From positions 7,874,320 to 7,938,319 of the forward strand of contig NZ_AP022871.1 in assembly GCF_011764565.1 (NCBI RefSeq): a stretch of DNA of 64,000 nucleotides, written 5' to 3'. This document shows, in pieces, positions 23,970 to 32,562 of this stretch (within the stretch, counting starts at the first letter, position 1; the number at the start of each line of letters is the position of its first letter). Source of the DNA: Phytohabitans suffuscus. GTDB lineage: Bacteria > Actinomycetota > Actinomycetes > Mycobacteriales > Micromonosporaceae. The notes under the pieces are model-generated. The model was given only the letters and a program-made list of their open reading frames with translations, did not search any database and had not been told where the DNA came from. Both the position numbers and the translations under genes were made by a program.

Positions 23970-25498
23970 CCGACCTGGACGGCCTGCGGCGGCGGATCGA
24001 CGACCTCCTGCGCGGCATCGAAGGCGAGCTGGCGGCCGCCGGGCTGGCGCGCGCGGACCTGTTCACCGGAATGCGGCAACGGCTGCACGCCCCGGTGCGC
24101 GTGGCGCTGATCGGCCGGGTGAGCAGCGGGAAGTCGACGCTGGCGAACGCGCTGCTCGGCGTCGAGCGGGCACCGACCGGGATCCGGGAGCTGACCTACC
24201 ACGTGCTGTGGCTGCGGTACGCCGAACGGACGGCCCTGGTGGCGCACCTGACCGACGGCCGGGCCGAGCCGCACGCGCTGCGTGACCTGGAGTCGCTCGT
24301 CGCCCGCGCCCGGCACGACGCCGACCCGGCCGTGCGCGACTACCTGGCCTCCATCGCGTACCTCGAGCTCCAGGACCCGAACCCGCACCTGGCCCGGTAC
24401 GACCTGATCGACACGCCGGGGCTCGACTCGTACTTCGGCGAGGACTCCCGGCACACCCTCGACTTCCTCGGCATGACCCCCGACCAGGTACGCGGCGCCT
24501 CGGTCGCGCGGGCCGGCGACGCCGACGCGGTGGTCGCGCTGTTCAGCCGGGGGCTGGCGCGCAGCGAGGAGGTCCTGCTCGACGAGTTCGCCGCCGCGGG
24601 GCTCGACTCGGCCAGCCCGCTGACCGCCCTCGGCGTCCTGACCAAGATCGAGCGGTACTGGCCGGCACACGACCCGCTCGCCGAGGGCCGCCGCGTCGCC
24701 GGCCGGATCATGACGCGCCCGCTGGCCCGGCGGCTGCTGTACGACCTGCGGCCCGTGGCCAGCCTCGTCGGCGCCGCCGCGGGCACCATGACCGAGGCCG
24801 ACATACACGACCTCGCCGCGCTGAGGCACCTGGACGAGGCGGACCTGACCGCGCGGCTCCGGTTCGGCCCGGACTTCGTCTCGCAGGCGTGGCCCGGGTT
24901 TCCGGTGAGCCGGGACCGCCGCGCCGCGCTGTTCCGCCGCTTCGGCGGGTACGGCATCCACCTCGCCACCAGGCTCGTCCGGGCCGGCGCCGGCGACCAC
25001 GCGACGCTGCGGGCGCAGCTGACCGAGGCGAGCGGGCTGGGGTCGCTGCGCCGGCTGCTCGTCGAGCACTTCGGCGACCGCGCGGCCTGGATCAAGCTGC
25101 AGCGCCTCGCGTTCGAGGCGAACACCCTGCCCGCGCGGTTCGCCGGCGACGCGCGGGAGCGGGCGGTGTTCGAGCGCGAGCTCGGCCGGCTCACCCAGCT
25201 GCTGGTCACCGAGCACACGTTCGAGGAGCTGGCGGTGCTGCGCCTGTACTACGAGGGGCGGCTCAACCTCACCGCCGAGCAGGGCGAGGAGCTGCTGCGC
25301 GTCACCGGCCAGCGCGGGCACTCGGCGGCGAGCCGGCTCGGCCTGCCGGACGGCGCCGGACCCCGGGAGCTGGCCGGCCGCGCCGCCGAGCGCCTGCGGT
25401 GCTGGTCGGCGCTCGCCACCCGGCCCAACGACGGCGACTCGCGGCGCGCGGCGCGGGCGGTCCGCCGCTCGTACGAGATCCTGCTCGCCGCCGGCTGA
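23966..25498 (+). CDS. Dynamin-like GTPase 2
   Basis: A 510-residue GTPase starting at GTG 23966 within the previous stop (GTGA). G1 GRVSSGKST is at residues 50-58, G3 DTPG at 149-152, and TKIE at 226-229 stands in for NKxD. It is shorter than the first GTPase and has no hydrophobic paddle, so it would be the soluble partner of a heteromeric pair. The rest is helical (AERLRCWSALATRP at the end). The changed G4 motif may alter guanine specificity. Confidence 0.85.
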   Translation: MTDLDGLRRRIDDLLRGIEGELAAAGLARADLFTGMRQRLHAPVRVALIGRVSSGKSTLANALLGVERAPTGIRELTYHVLWLRYAERTALVAHLTDGRAEPHALRDLESLVARARHDADPAVRDYLASIAYLELQDPNPHLARYDLIDTPGLDSYFGEDSRHTLDFLGMTPDQVRGASVARAGDADAVVALFSRGLARSEEVLLDEFAAAGLDSASPLTALGVLTKIERYWPAHDPLAEGRRVAGRIMTRPLARRLLYDLRPVASLVGAAAGTMTEADIHDLAALRHLDEADLTARLRFGPDFVSQAWPGFPVSRDRRAALFRRFGGYGIHLATRLVRAGAGDHATLRAQLTEASGLGSLRRLLVEHFGDRAAWIKLQRLAFEANTLPARFAGDARERAVFERELGRLTQLLVTEHTFEELAVLRLYYEGRLNLTAEQGEELLRVTGQRGHSAASRLGLPDGAGPRELAGRAAERLRCWSALATRPNDGDSRRAARAVRRSYEILLAAG

Positions 25499-25513
25499 CC
25501 CCGGAGCCAGCCG
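25492..25513. terminator. Possible short hairpin between convergent genes
   Basis: CGGCTG (25492-25497) and CAGCCG (25508-25513) can pair between the convergent GTPase and CoA-binding genes. The stem is short and has no U-run, so this is a weak call. Confidence 0.3.
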
Positions 25514-25996
25514 CTACTGCAGGCCGGCGCGTACCGAGGTGATGCGCTGGGTGTTGAAGCCGAGCCAGTGCATCCGCCCCGCGTACCGGGCGTGCTCGAC
25601 CTTGAGGCAGCGGTCCATGACGACGGTGAGGCCGCCGTCCGTGGCGATGCGGGCGCCCTCCTCGTTGATGACGCCGTACTGGCACCACAGGACACCCGCG
25701 CCGGCGGCCACCGCCTCGCGCGCGATCCCGGGCAGGGCGTCCGGCGCGCGGAAGACGTTGACGACGTCGACCGGCACCGGCACGTCCGAAAGGCTCGGGT
25801 AGCAGGTCTCGCCGAGGATCTCGGTCTCGCGCGGGTTGACCGGGACCACCCGGTAGCCGTGGCGCTTGAGGTAGTACCCGACGAAGTAGCTGGCGCGCAG
25901 CTGGTTGCTGGACAGGCCGACGACCGCGATGGTGCCGGCGGTGTGCAGCACCCGCTGGATCGCCAGCGTGTCCTGGTACGGCTTCAGATCGATCAT
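25514..25996 (-). CDS. CoA-binding protein (YccU-like)
   Basis: A 160-residue Rossmann-type CoA-binding protein: TIAVVGLSSNQLRASYFVG at residues 19-37, VVPVNPRETEILGETCY and VVNVFRAPDALPGIAREAV. The ATG overlaps the metY stop (ATGA), so it is the last gene of a metX-metY operon. Proteins like this commonly follow sulfur-amino-acid genes in actinobacteria. The precise function is unknown; binding of acyl-CoA or a CoA-like nucleotide is inferred from the fold. Confidence 0.85.
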   Translation of the reverse strand: MIDLKPYQDTLAIQRVLHTAGTIAVVGLSSNQLRASYFVGYYLKRHGYRVVPVNPRETEILGETCYPSLSDVPVPVDVVNVFRAPDALPGIAREAVAAGAGVLWCQYGVINEEGARIATDGGLTVVMDRCLKVEHARYAGRMHWLGFNTQRITSVRAGLQ

Positions 25997-27330
25997 GCTG
26001 TGGCCAACTCTCTCCCGGCGGCCGCGGCGACGTGCGCGAAACCCTGCTCCAGGTCCCAGACCAGGTCGTCGACGGACTCCGTGCCGACCGAGAGCCGCAC
26101 CGTGCCCGGCGCGACGCCGGCCGCCCGCAGCTCGTCGTCGCTGAGCTGGCGGTGCGTGGTGCTGGCCGGGTGGATGATCAGGCTCTTCGCGTCGCCGACG
26201 TTCGCCAGGTGGGACCAGAGCGTCACGCCGCGGATGAGGTCCTGACCGCCGGCCCGGCCGCCGGCGCAGTCGAACGAGAACACCGCGCCCGCGCCGCGCG
26301 GCAGGTACTTGTCGACGAGCGGCCGGTAGCGGCTCGACGGCAGGCCGGGGTGGGTCACGTTGGTCGCCAGCTCGTGCGAGTCCAGGAAGGCGGCGACCGC
26401 CCGCGCGTTCTCCACGTGCCGCTCCATCCGCAGCGACAGCGTCTCCAGGCCCTGCAGGAACAGAAACGCGTTGAACGGGGAGAGCGCCGCGCCGAGGTCG
26501 CGCAGCGTCTCGGCGCGCAGCTTCATCAGGTACCCGTAGGTGCCGAACGTCTCGTGGAACCGCAGGCCGTGGTAGGCCGGCGACGGCTCCGCGACCACCG
26601 GGAAGCGCCCGTTGGACCAGTCGAACGTGCCCGCCTCGACCACCACGCCGCCGATGCTCGTGCCGTGCCCGCCGATGAACTTGGTCGCCGAGTGGACCAC
26701 GATGTCGGCGCCCCACTCGATCGGGCGGCACAGGTACGGCGTCGCGAACGTGTTGTCGACGACCAGCGGCAGCTCGTGCTCGTGCGCGATGGCCGCGACG
26801 GACTCGATGTCGAGCACGTTGCCGGCCGGGTTGCCGATCGTCTCGCCGAAGAACGCCTTCGTGGTGGGGCGCACCGCCTGCCGCCACGCGTCCGGGTCGT
26901 CGGGGTCGACCCAGGTCAGCTCCACGTTCATCTTGCGCAGCAGGTGCTTGAGCTGGTTGACCGTGCCGCCGTAGAGGGCCGAGGAGGAGACGACGTGGTC
27001 GCCGGGCTGCAGCAGCGTGAAGAGCGCGGCCGCCTGCGCGGCGATACCGCTGGCGAAGGCGACCGCGCCGCTGCCGCCTTCGAGGTTGGCCACCCGCTCC
27101 TCGAACACCGCGACGGTCGGGTTCATGATGCGGGAGTACGTGTTTCCGTACTCCTGCAGGTTGAAGTAGGCCGCCGCCGACTCCGGGTCTTCGAAGACGT
27201 AGCTGGTCGTCTGGAAGATCGGCACCGCGCGGGCGCCGGTGTTGGGGTCGGGCCGCTGCCCGGCGTGCAGCTGCCGGGTCTCGAACCCGAACTCGCGGTC
27301 CTGCTCGGCGCGCGGTGGCTGGTCGTTCAC
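25993..27330 (-). CDS. metY: O-acetylhomoserine sulfhydrylase
   Basis: A 445-residue PLP enzyme of the Cys/Met metabolism family that makes homocysteine from O-acetylhomoserine and sulfide. PLP-lysine motif is in VVHSATKFIGGHGTSIGG. The family lead-in FGFETRQLHAGQRPDPNTGARAVPI and the substrate-binding NLQEYGNTYSRIMNPT are clear. The start is GTG 27330 with GAGGAG about eight bases upstream; it overlaps the metX stop. Confidence 0.92.
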   Translation of the reverse strand: MNDQPPRAEQDREFGFETRQLHAGQRPDPNTGARAVPIFQTTSYVFEDPESAAAYFNLQEYGNTYSRIMNPTVAVFEERVANLEGGSGAVAFASGIAAQAAALFTLLQPGDHVVSSSALYGGTVNQLKHLLRKMNVELTWVDPDDPDAWRQAVRPTTKAFFGETIGNPAGNVLDIESVAAIAHEHELPLVVDNTFATPYLCRPIEWGADIVVHSATKFIGGHGTSIGGVVVEAGTFDWSNGRFPVVAEPSPAYHGLRFHETFGTYGYLMKLRAETLRDLGAALSPFNAFLFLQGLETLSLRMERHVENARAVAAFLDSHELATNVTHPGLPSSRYRPLVDKYLPRGAGAVFSFDCAGGRAGGQDLIRGVTLWSHLANVGDAKSLIIHPASTTHRQLSDDELRAAGVAPGTVRLSVGTESVDDLVWDLEQGFAHVAAAAGRELATA

Positions 27331-28544
27331 GAAGGCGTCTCCTCGGCCAGGAATCGGCGGATGATGGGCGTCTGCCGGGCCTCCTCCAGCAGGAAGCAGT
27401 CGTGGCCGTAAGGCGCCTCGATCACGTGACACTCGACCGGCTTGCCGAGGGCACGCAGCGCCTCCTCGATCTCCCGCGAGGCGGCCGGCGGGTAGAGCCA
27501 GTCGGAGCTGAACGCGATCAGCAGCGTACGCGCCGAGACGCCCTCCAGCGCCCGGCCCAGCGACCCCTCGCCGTGCTGCCGCGCGAGGTCGAAGTAGGTC
27601 AGCGCGCGGGACGTGTAGAGGTAGGTGTTGGCGTCGAAGCGCCGCACGAACGAGTCGGCCTGGTGGCGCAGGTAGCTCTCGACCTGGAACTCGGGCTCGG
27701 TGATGGTGTACCGCACGTCGTCGGCGGACTGCAGCCGCCGGCCGAACCGCTCGGCGAGCGCCGGCGCGGACAGGTAGGTGACGTGGCCGACCATCCGGGC
27801 CACGCCCATGCCCGCGCCGGGGGCGGTGCCGGTGCCGTGGTAGTGGCCGCCCTGCCAGGCCGGGTCGCGCATGATGGCGTCGCGGGCGATCGAGTTCCAG
27901 GCCAGGCCCTGCGGGTGCAGGGCGTGCGTGCTGGCGATCGCCACGACGGCGCCGACCTTGTCGGGGTACAGGATCGCCCACTCCAGCGCCTGCATGCCGC
28001 CGAGCGAGCCGCCGGCCACCGCGGCCAGCCGCTCGATGCCGAGCACGTCGAGGAAGGCCCGCTGGGTGCGCACCATGTCGGCGACGGTGACCACGGGAAA
28101 GTCCGACCCGTACGCCCGGCCGGTCGCCGGGTCGACCGAGGACGGCCCGGTGGTGCCGCGGCAGCCGCCGAGCAGGTTGGTGCTGACCACGAAGAAGCGG
28201 TCGGTGTCGAACGCCTTGCCCGGCCCGATCATCCCGTCCCACCAGCCGAGCCCCTTGCCGGCCGAGCCGTCGCGGTCCTCGGCCCCGAACCCGTCGCGGG
28301 TGCTGCCCGACGGCGCCTTCGCGAAGCCGGCCGCGTGCGCGTCGCCGCTGAGCGCGTGGCAGACCAGGATGACGTTGTCTCTGGCGGGGGAGAGGGTGCC
28401 GTACGTCTCGTAGGCCACGCGGACCGGACGCAGCTGCCGACCGCAGTCGAGCCGCACCGCCTCCGGCAGGTCCACGTACCGGGTTTCGACGGTGCCCACC
28501 GAGCCTGTCGCGAGCGTCTGGCCTGGTGGCATGGGCGCGATCAT
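27327..28544 (-). CDS. metX: Homoserine O-acetyltransferase
   Basis: A 405-residue alpha/beta-hydrolase-fold acyltransferase that activates homoserine with acetyl-CoA. The nucleophile motif GGSLGGMQ, TNLLGGCRGTTGP and the catalytic His in EAPYGHDCFL are present, giving the complete triad with Asp in FSSDWLYP. It is the first gene of a metX-metY-CoA-binding operon and is divergent from the OsmC gene. I see no SAM riboswitch in the short leader. Confidence 0.92.
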   Translation of the reverse strand: MIAPMPPGQTLATGSVGTVETRYVDLPEAVRLDCGRQLRPVRVAYETYGTLSPARDNVILVCHALSGDAHAAGFAKAPSGSTRDGFGAEDRDGSAGKGLGWWDGMIGPGKAFDTDRFFVVSTNLLGGCRGTTGPSSVDPATGRAYGSDFPVVTVADMVRTQRAFLDVLGIERLAAVAGGSLGGMQALEWAILYPDKVGAVVAIASTHALHPQGLAWNSIARDAIMRDPAWQGGHYHGTGTAPGAGMGVARMVGHVTYLSAPALAERFGRRLQSADDVRYTITEPEFQVESYLRHQADSFVRRFDANTYLYTSRALTYFDLARQHGEGSLGRALEGVSARTLLIAFSSDWLYPPAASREIEEALRALGKPVECHVIEAPYGHDCFLLEEARQTPIIRRFLAEETPS

Positions 28545-28582
28545 AGCTAGTGCGGTTGTCGGCGACCAGTGTATTGTCGGGC

Positions 28583-28604
28583 TTCCCGATGGGAATTATC
28601 GGAA
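28583..28604. promoter_or_regulatory. Inverted repeat between metX and osmC
   Basis: TTCCCGAT and ATCGGAA flank seven bases (GGGAATT) in the 86-base divergent region. It could be an operator shared by metX and the OsmC gene. No regulator is adjacent. Confidence 0.4.
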
Positions 28605-28630
28605 CTTGGCCAGAAGGGCACAGACGCGAC

Positions 28631-29176
28631 ATGACGACGGTAGACAACGGAGTCAACGTTCAGGCGCTGCTCGACGCGCGCGAGGCGCTCAAGGGCGCGC
28701 CCGAGGCCGCCCAGTTCACCTGGCGGGCCACCTCCACGTGGCGCAAGGGCGTGCACAGCACCACGACCATCCAGAACTTCTTCGGCCTCGGCCAGGAGCA
28801 GAGCCACAAGAGCGAGGCCGTCTTCGACGCCGACCACCCCGAGGTCTTCGCGGCGGAGGACAACGGCATCACCCCCATCGAGTACCTGCTCGTCGGGCTG
28901 GCCAGCTGCCTGACCGCCGGCGTCGCCTCCGTCGCGCAGAACCGCGGCATCCAGCTGCGCTCGGTCGAGGCGACGGTCGAGGGCAGCCACGACATCCGCG
29001 GCATCCTCGGCGACGGCGAGGTCCGCAACGGGTACAACGACATCAAGGTGACCTTCTCGATCGACGCGGACGCCTCCGCGCAGGAGATCGAGGCGCTGGT
29101 CGCCCAGTCGCAGAAGCGTTCCGCCGTGTTCGACGCGCTGACGAACCCGACGAACGTCTCCGTCGAGGTCGCCTGA
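28631..29176 (+). CDS. OsmC family protein
   Basis: A 181-residue OsmC/Ohr-type protein. Conserved parts: GITPIEYLLVGLASCLTAGV with one of the peroxidatic cysteines, and a long central helix. The second cysteine typical of Ohr is not seen in the usual position, so it fits the broader OsmC group rather than a classical organic hydroperoxide resistance protein. It is divergent from metX and directly precedes the FAD oxidoreductase by 15 bases, which suggests one transcript for redox or thiol stress. Confidence 0.85.
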   Translation: MTTVDNGVNVQALLDAREALKGAPEAAQFTWRATSTWRKGVHSTTTIQNFFGLGQEQSHKSEAVFDADHPEVFAAEDNGITPIEYLLVGLASCLTAGVASVAQNRGIQLRSVEATVEGSHDIRGILGDGEVRNGYNDIKVTFSIDADASAQEIEALVAQSQKRSAVFDALTNPTNVSVEVA

Positions 29177-29191
29177 GCGGAGGGCCGAACC

Positions 29192-30434
29192 ATCGAGCGC
29201 GCCACCACGGTCGTCATCGGCGCCGGGCACGCCGGCCTCGCCGCGAGCCACTTCCTCGGCGAGCGGTCGATCGACCACCTCGTGATCGAGCGCGGCGAGG
29301 TGGCCAACTCCTGGCGGCGCGAGCGCTGGGACTCGCTGCGCCTGCTCACACCCAACTGGCAGACCCGGCTGCCGGGCCAGCCGTACGACGGCGCGGATCC
29401 CGACGGCTACATGACCATGGGCGAGGTGATCGGGTTCATCGACCGCTTCGCCGCCGCCACGAAGGCGCCGGTCCGGACCGGCACCGACGTCACCAGCGTG
29501 CGGCGCACCGGCGGCGGATACCAGGTGACCACGAGCGCCGGGGAGATCCGCTGCCGGACCGTGGTGATCGCGAGCGGCGCGTGCAACCAGCCGGTGGTGC
29601 CGCCGTACGCCGAGGCGGTGCCGGCCACCGTCGAGCAGGTGACCGCGTTCGACTACCGCGACCCCGCCAAGCTGCCCGACGGGGGAGTGCTCGTCGTGGG
29701 CGCCTCCGCGACCGGCGTGCAGCTCGCCGCCGAGCTGCGCCGCTCCGGCCGGCCGGTGACCCTCTCGGTCGGCGAGCACGTGCGGCTGCCGCGCACGTAC
29801 CGCGGCCGCGACGTGCTGTGGTGGATGGACGCGTCCGGCGTGTGGGACGAGCGGTACGACCAGCTCGACGACCTGGACCGGGCGCGCCGCCTGCCGTCCC
29901 CGCAGCTGGTCGGTACCCCGAGCGGGCGACCCTCGACCTCAACGCGCTCACCGGGATGGGCGTCGACCTGGTCGGGCGCTTCTCGGCGGTACGCGACGGC
30001 CGCGCGCTGCTCTCCGGCGGCCTGCGCAACGTGCTCTCGCTCGCGGACCTCAAACTGGGTCGCCTGCTGGACACGTTCGACGGATGGGCCCGCGCCGGCG
30101 GGCGCGACGCCGAGGTCGGCCCGCCCGAGCGGTTCGCGCCGACCCGCGTGCCCGAGGCCGCGCCCTGGCAGCTCGACCTGCGCGGCGGTCAGCTGCGCAC
30201 GATCGTGTGGGCGACCGGCTTCCGGCCCGACTACCGCTGGCTCGACGTGCCCGTGCTCGACCCGAAGGGCAGGCTGCGCCACGACGGCGGCGTGGTCGAC
30301 AGCCCGGCCTGTACGCGCTGGGCCTGCCCGTGCTGCGACGGCGCGGGTCCACCTTCATCCACGGCATCGAGCGGGACGCGCGGGAGATCGTCGACCACCT
30401 CGCCCGGCACCTGGCGGAGGCTCCCCGGGGCTGA
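29192..30434 (+). CDS. FAD-dependent oxidoreductase (FMO/CzcO type), frame broken twice
   Basis: A flavoprotein of about 414 residues with VVIGAGHAGLAASHF at the N-terminus and a second dinucleotide fold VVGASATGVQLAAEL. The product is split over three frames: one base is missing in CCCC at 29916-29919 and one in CCC at 30303-30305. Corrected, it continues ERATLDLNALTGMG and SPGLYALGLPVLRR. No ATG/GTG/TTG/CTG is available at the 5' end. The frame opens after the OsmC stop, with GGAGGG seven bases before an ATC codon at 29192, so either ATC is used or bases are missing. Substrate unknown. Confidence 0.75.
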
Positions 30435-30437
30435 CCG

Positions 30438-31030
30438 TCAGGAGCCGGACCGCCGCCCCGGCGCCACAGCAGGGCGGCCAGCGCGGCGAGCGCCAGGATG
30501 GCGGCGACCAGGACCGCCCACATGGCGCCCGACGAGGACGAGCCGTCGCTGGCCTGGCCCACCGGGGACGGCACCTGCGCGCCGCTGGTCAGCGGGGCGG
30601 CGGTGCTCGGCACGGGGCTGAGGCTCAGGCTGGGCTCCGCGGTCGGCGAGGGCGGCGCCGCCCGGTTGGTGAACATGAAGGTGCCCACCAGCTCGTGGCC
30701 GTCCGAGGCGAAGGTCTTCCACGCCACCCTGATGAGGCCGAGCGGCAGCGCGTCGACCTTCTGGGTGATCGTCCGGTCGAGCACCGCGGCGTCGCCGGCG
30801 CTGTGCGAGGCCCTGTCCTGGCCGGTCACCACCACCGCCGTACCGGACTGCCGGACCAGGTCCGTGAAGGTCAGCGTCACCTCGGTGACCGGCTGGCTCG
30901 CGGTGCTCATGGCCGCCGGGACCGTGCTCTTCAGCTGCGTGTGCGCCGACGCCGGCGCGGCCGGCACGACGACCGCCAGCGCCGCGGTGAGCGCGGCGGT
31001 GGCGGCGCACAACAGTCGGTAACGGTTCAC
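30438..31030 (-). CDS. CopC-domain copper-resistance protein (C-terminal frameshift)
   Basis: A secreted and then membrane-tethered protein of about 198 residues. Signal peptide: MNRYRLLCAATAALTAALAVV...ASAH, leaving His at the mature N-terminus as needed for copper binding in CopC. CopC domain, Ser/Pro linker, then a C-terminal membrane helix AVLVAAILALAALAALLW. One base seems missing in CCCC at 30456-30459; with it the protein ends RRGRRSGS with the stop at 30438. Without it the frame runs into the oxidoreductase gene. It is divergent from the PepSY protein, as in copper-handling loci. Confidence 0.8.
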
Positions 31031-31100
31031 GGCGCCACGGTAACGAACATTTCACCGGGAACCAGGCAGCTGCCGCCCCCGACTACCTCCCCGTCGTGCT

Positions 31101-32558
31101 GTGAGGGTTGTGGAGGGTGATGCGGTGTCCATCGGGCCGCTGGTACTGCGCCTGCATTTCTACGCGGGCATCCTCGTCGCGCCGTTCCTGGCGGTGGCGG
31201 CGTTGACCGGTCTGGCGTTCGTGTTCAGCCCGCAGCTGGACCGCCTCGTCTACGACCACGAGCTGCGGGTCGAGGTGGGTGACCGGCCGGCCCGCCCGCT
31301 GGCCGAGCAGGTGACCGCGGCCCGCGCCGCCCATCCGGACGGCGACCTCGCCTCCGTCGTCCCGCCGGTGGTGGCGACCGACACCACGAAGGTGGTCTTC
31401 GACCTGCCCGAGCTGGGGGAGAAGCAGCACACCGTCTACGTGGACCCGTACACGAACGAGGTGCGGGGCACGCTGACCACGTGGTTCGGTGAGACCCCGC
31501 TCCAGACGTGGCTGGACGACCTGCACCGCAACCTGCACCTCGGCGCGGTGGGGCGGCACTACTCGGAGCTGGCGGCGAGCTGGCTGTGGGTGGTCGTCCT
31601 GGGCGGCCTGGTCCTGTGGCTGCGCCGGCAGTGGACCGGCCGGCGCAGGCTGCGCCGTACGGTCCTGCCCGACCTGGCGGCGAAGGTCGGCGTGCGCCGC
31701 ACCCGCTCGTGGCACGCGGCCACCGGTGTCTGGCTCGCGGTCGGGCTGCTCGCCCTGTCCGCGACCGGGCTGACCTGGTCGCGGTACGCCGGCGCCAACT
31801 TCGACGTCCTGCAGGACGGGCTCGACGCGCACAGCCCCGCCCTGCGGACCGCGTTGCCGGGCGCGAGCGCGGGCGGCACCGGCGACGGCGGCCACCACGA
31901 GGGCGGCACCACCGGCGCGGCCGCCTTCGACGTGTCGGACGTCGACCGGGTGACGCTGCTGGCCCGCGCGGCCGGCGTGGGCGGGAAGGTCGAGGTGAGC
32001 CCGCCGTCCGAGCCGGGCACGGCGTGGACCGTGGCACAGGACGACCCGACCTGGCCGTACAACTGGGACCGGGCCGCCGTCGACCCGGCGACCGGCGCCG
32101 TGGTCGCGCACTCCCGGTTCGCCGAGTGGCCGGTGCTGGCCCAGCTGTCCAAGCTGGGGGTCGCGTTCCACATGGGGTTCCTCTTCGGGATCGCCAACCA
32201 GATCCTGCTGGCCGCGCTCGCGGTCGGCCTGCTCTGCGTGATCGTGTGGGCCTACCGCATGTGGTGGCAGCGCCGCCCGACCCGCGCCGACCGCGCCGCC
32301 CGCCTCGGCGCCCCGCCGGCCCGGGGCGCGTGGCGCCGGACCCATCCGCTCGTCGCGGCCGCCGTGCTGGCGGTCGCGGCCGCGGTGGGCTGGGCGCTGC
32401 CGCTGCTCGGCGTCACGCTCGCCGCGTTCCTGCTGGTCGACCTGGTCGTCGGCGGCCTGGGCCGGCGGCGCGCGCGGCGGGCGATCCCGACCTCGCCGGC
32501 GCCCGCGCCCGGCCCGGAGCACGCCGAGCCCGGGTTGGCGGGGGCCGTGGAGCGGTGA
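31101..32558 (+). CDS. PepSY-associated transmembrane protein
   Basis: A 485-residue membrane protein with PepSY-TM architecture. Membrane segments are at about 18-38 (FYAGILVAPFLAVAALTG), 165-182, 217-233 and several near the C-terminus. The paired extracytoplasmic motifs TVYVDPYTNEVRG and DDLHRNLHLG are typical. Such proteins resemble iron/siderophore or copper-associated reductases. A Gly/His stretch (GTGDGGHHEGG) in the external loop could bind metal. It is divergent from CopC, 70 bases apart, which points to a role in copper. GTG 31101 is assumed; the true start may be slightly downstream. Confidence 0.8.
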   Translation: MRVVEGDAVSIGPLVLRLHFYAGILVAPFLAVAALTGLAFVFSPQLDRLVYDHELRVEVGDRPARPLAEQVTAARAAHPDGDLASVVPPVVATDTTKVVFDLPELGEKQHTVYVDPYTNEVRGTLTTWFGETPLQTWLDDLHRNLHLGAVGRHYSELAASWLWVVVLGGLVLWLRRQWTGRRRLRRTVLPDLAAKVGVRRTRSWHAATGVWLAVGLLALSATGLTWSRYAGANFDVLQDGLDAHSPALRTALPGASAGGTGDGGHHEGGTTGAAAFDVSDVDRVTLLARAAGVGGKVEVSPPSEPGTAWTVAQDDPTWPYNWDRAAVDPATGAVVAHSRFAEWPVLAQLSKLGVAFHMGFLFGIANQILLAALAVGLLCVIVWAYRMWWQRRPTRADRAARLGAPPARGAWRRTHPLVAAAVLAVAAAVGWALPLLGVTLAAFLLVDLVVGGLGRRRARRAIPTSPAPAPGPEHAEPGLAGAVER

Positions 32559-32562
32559 GCCG

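Noticed and set aside
26032..27411. Long open frame on the plus strand opposite metY
   Set aside because: Antisense shadow of a conserved gene in very G+C-rich DNA; the translation is rich in Arg/Val/Glu and has no domain.
28545..28630. SAM riboswitch or other methionine leader for metX
   Set aside because: The 86-base divergent gap is too short and shows no riboswitch-like helices; only a short inverted repeat is seen.
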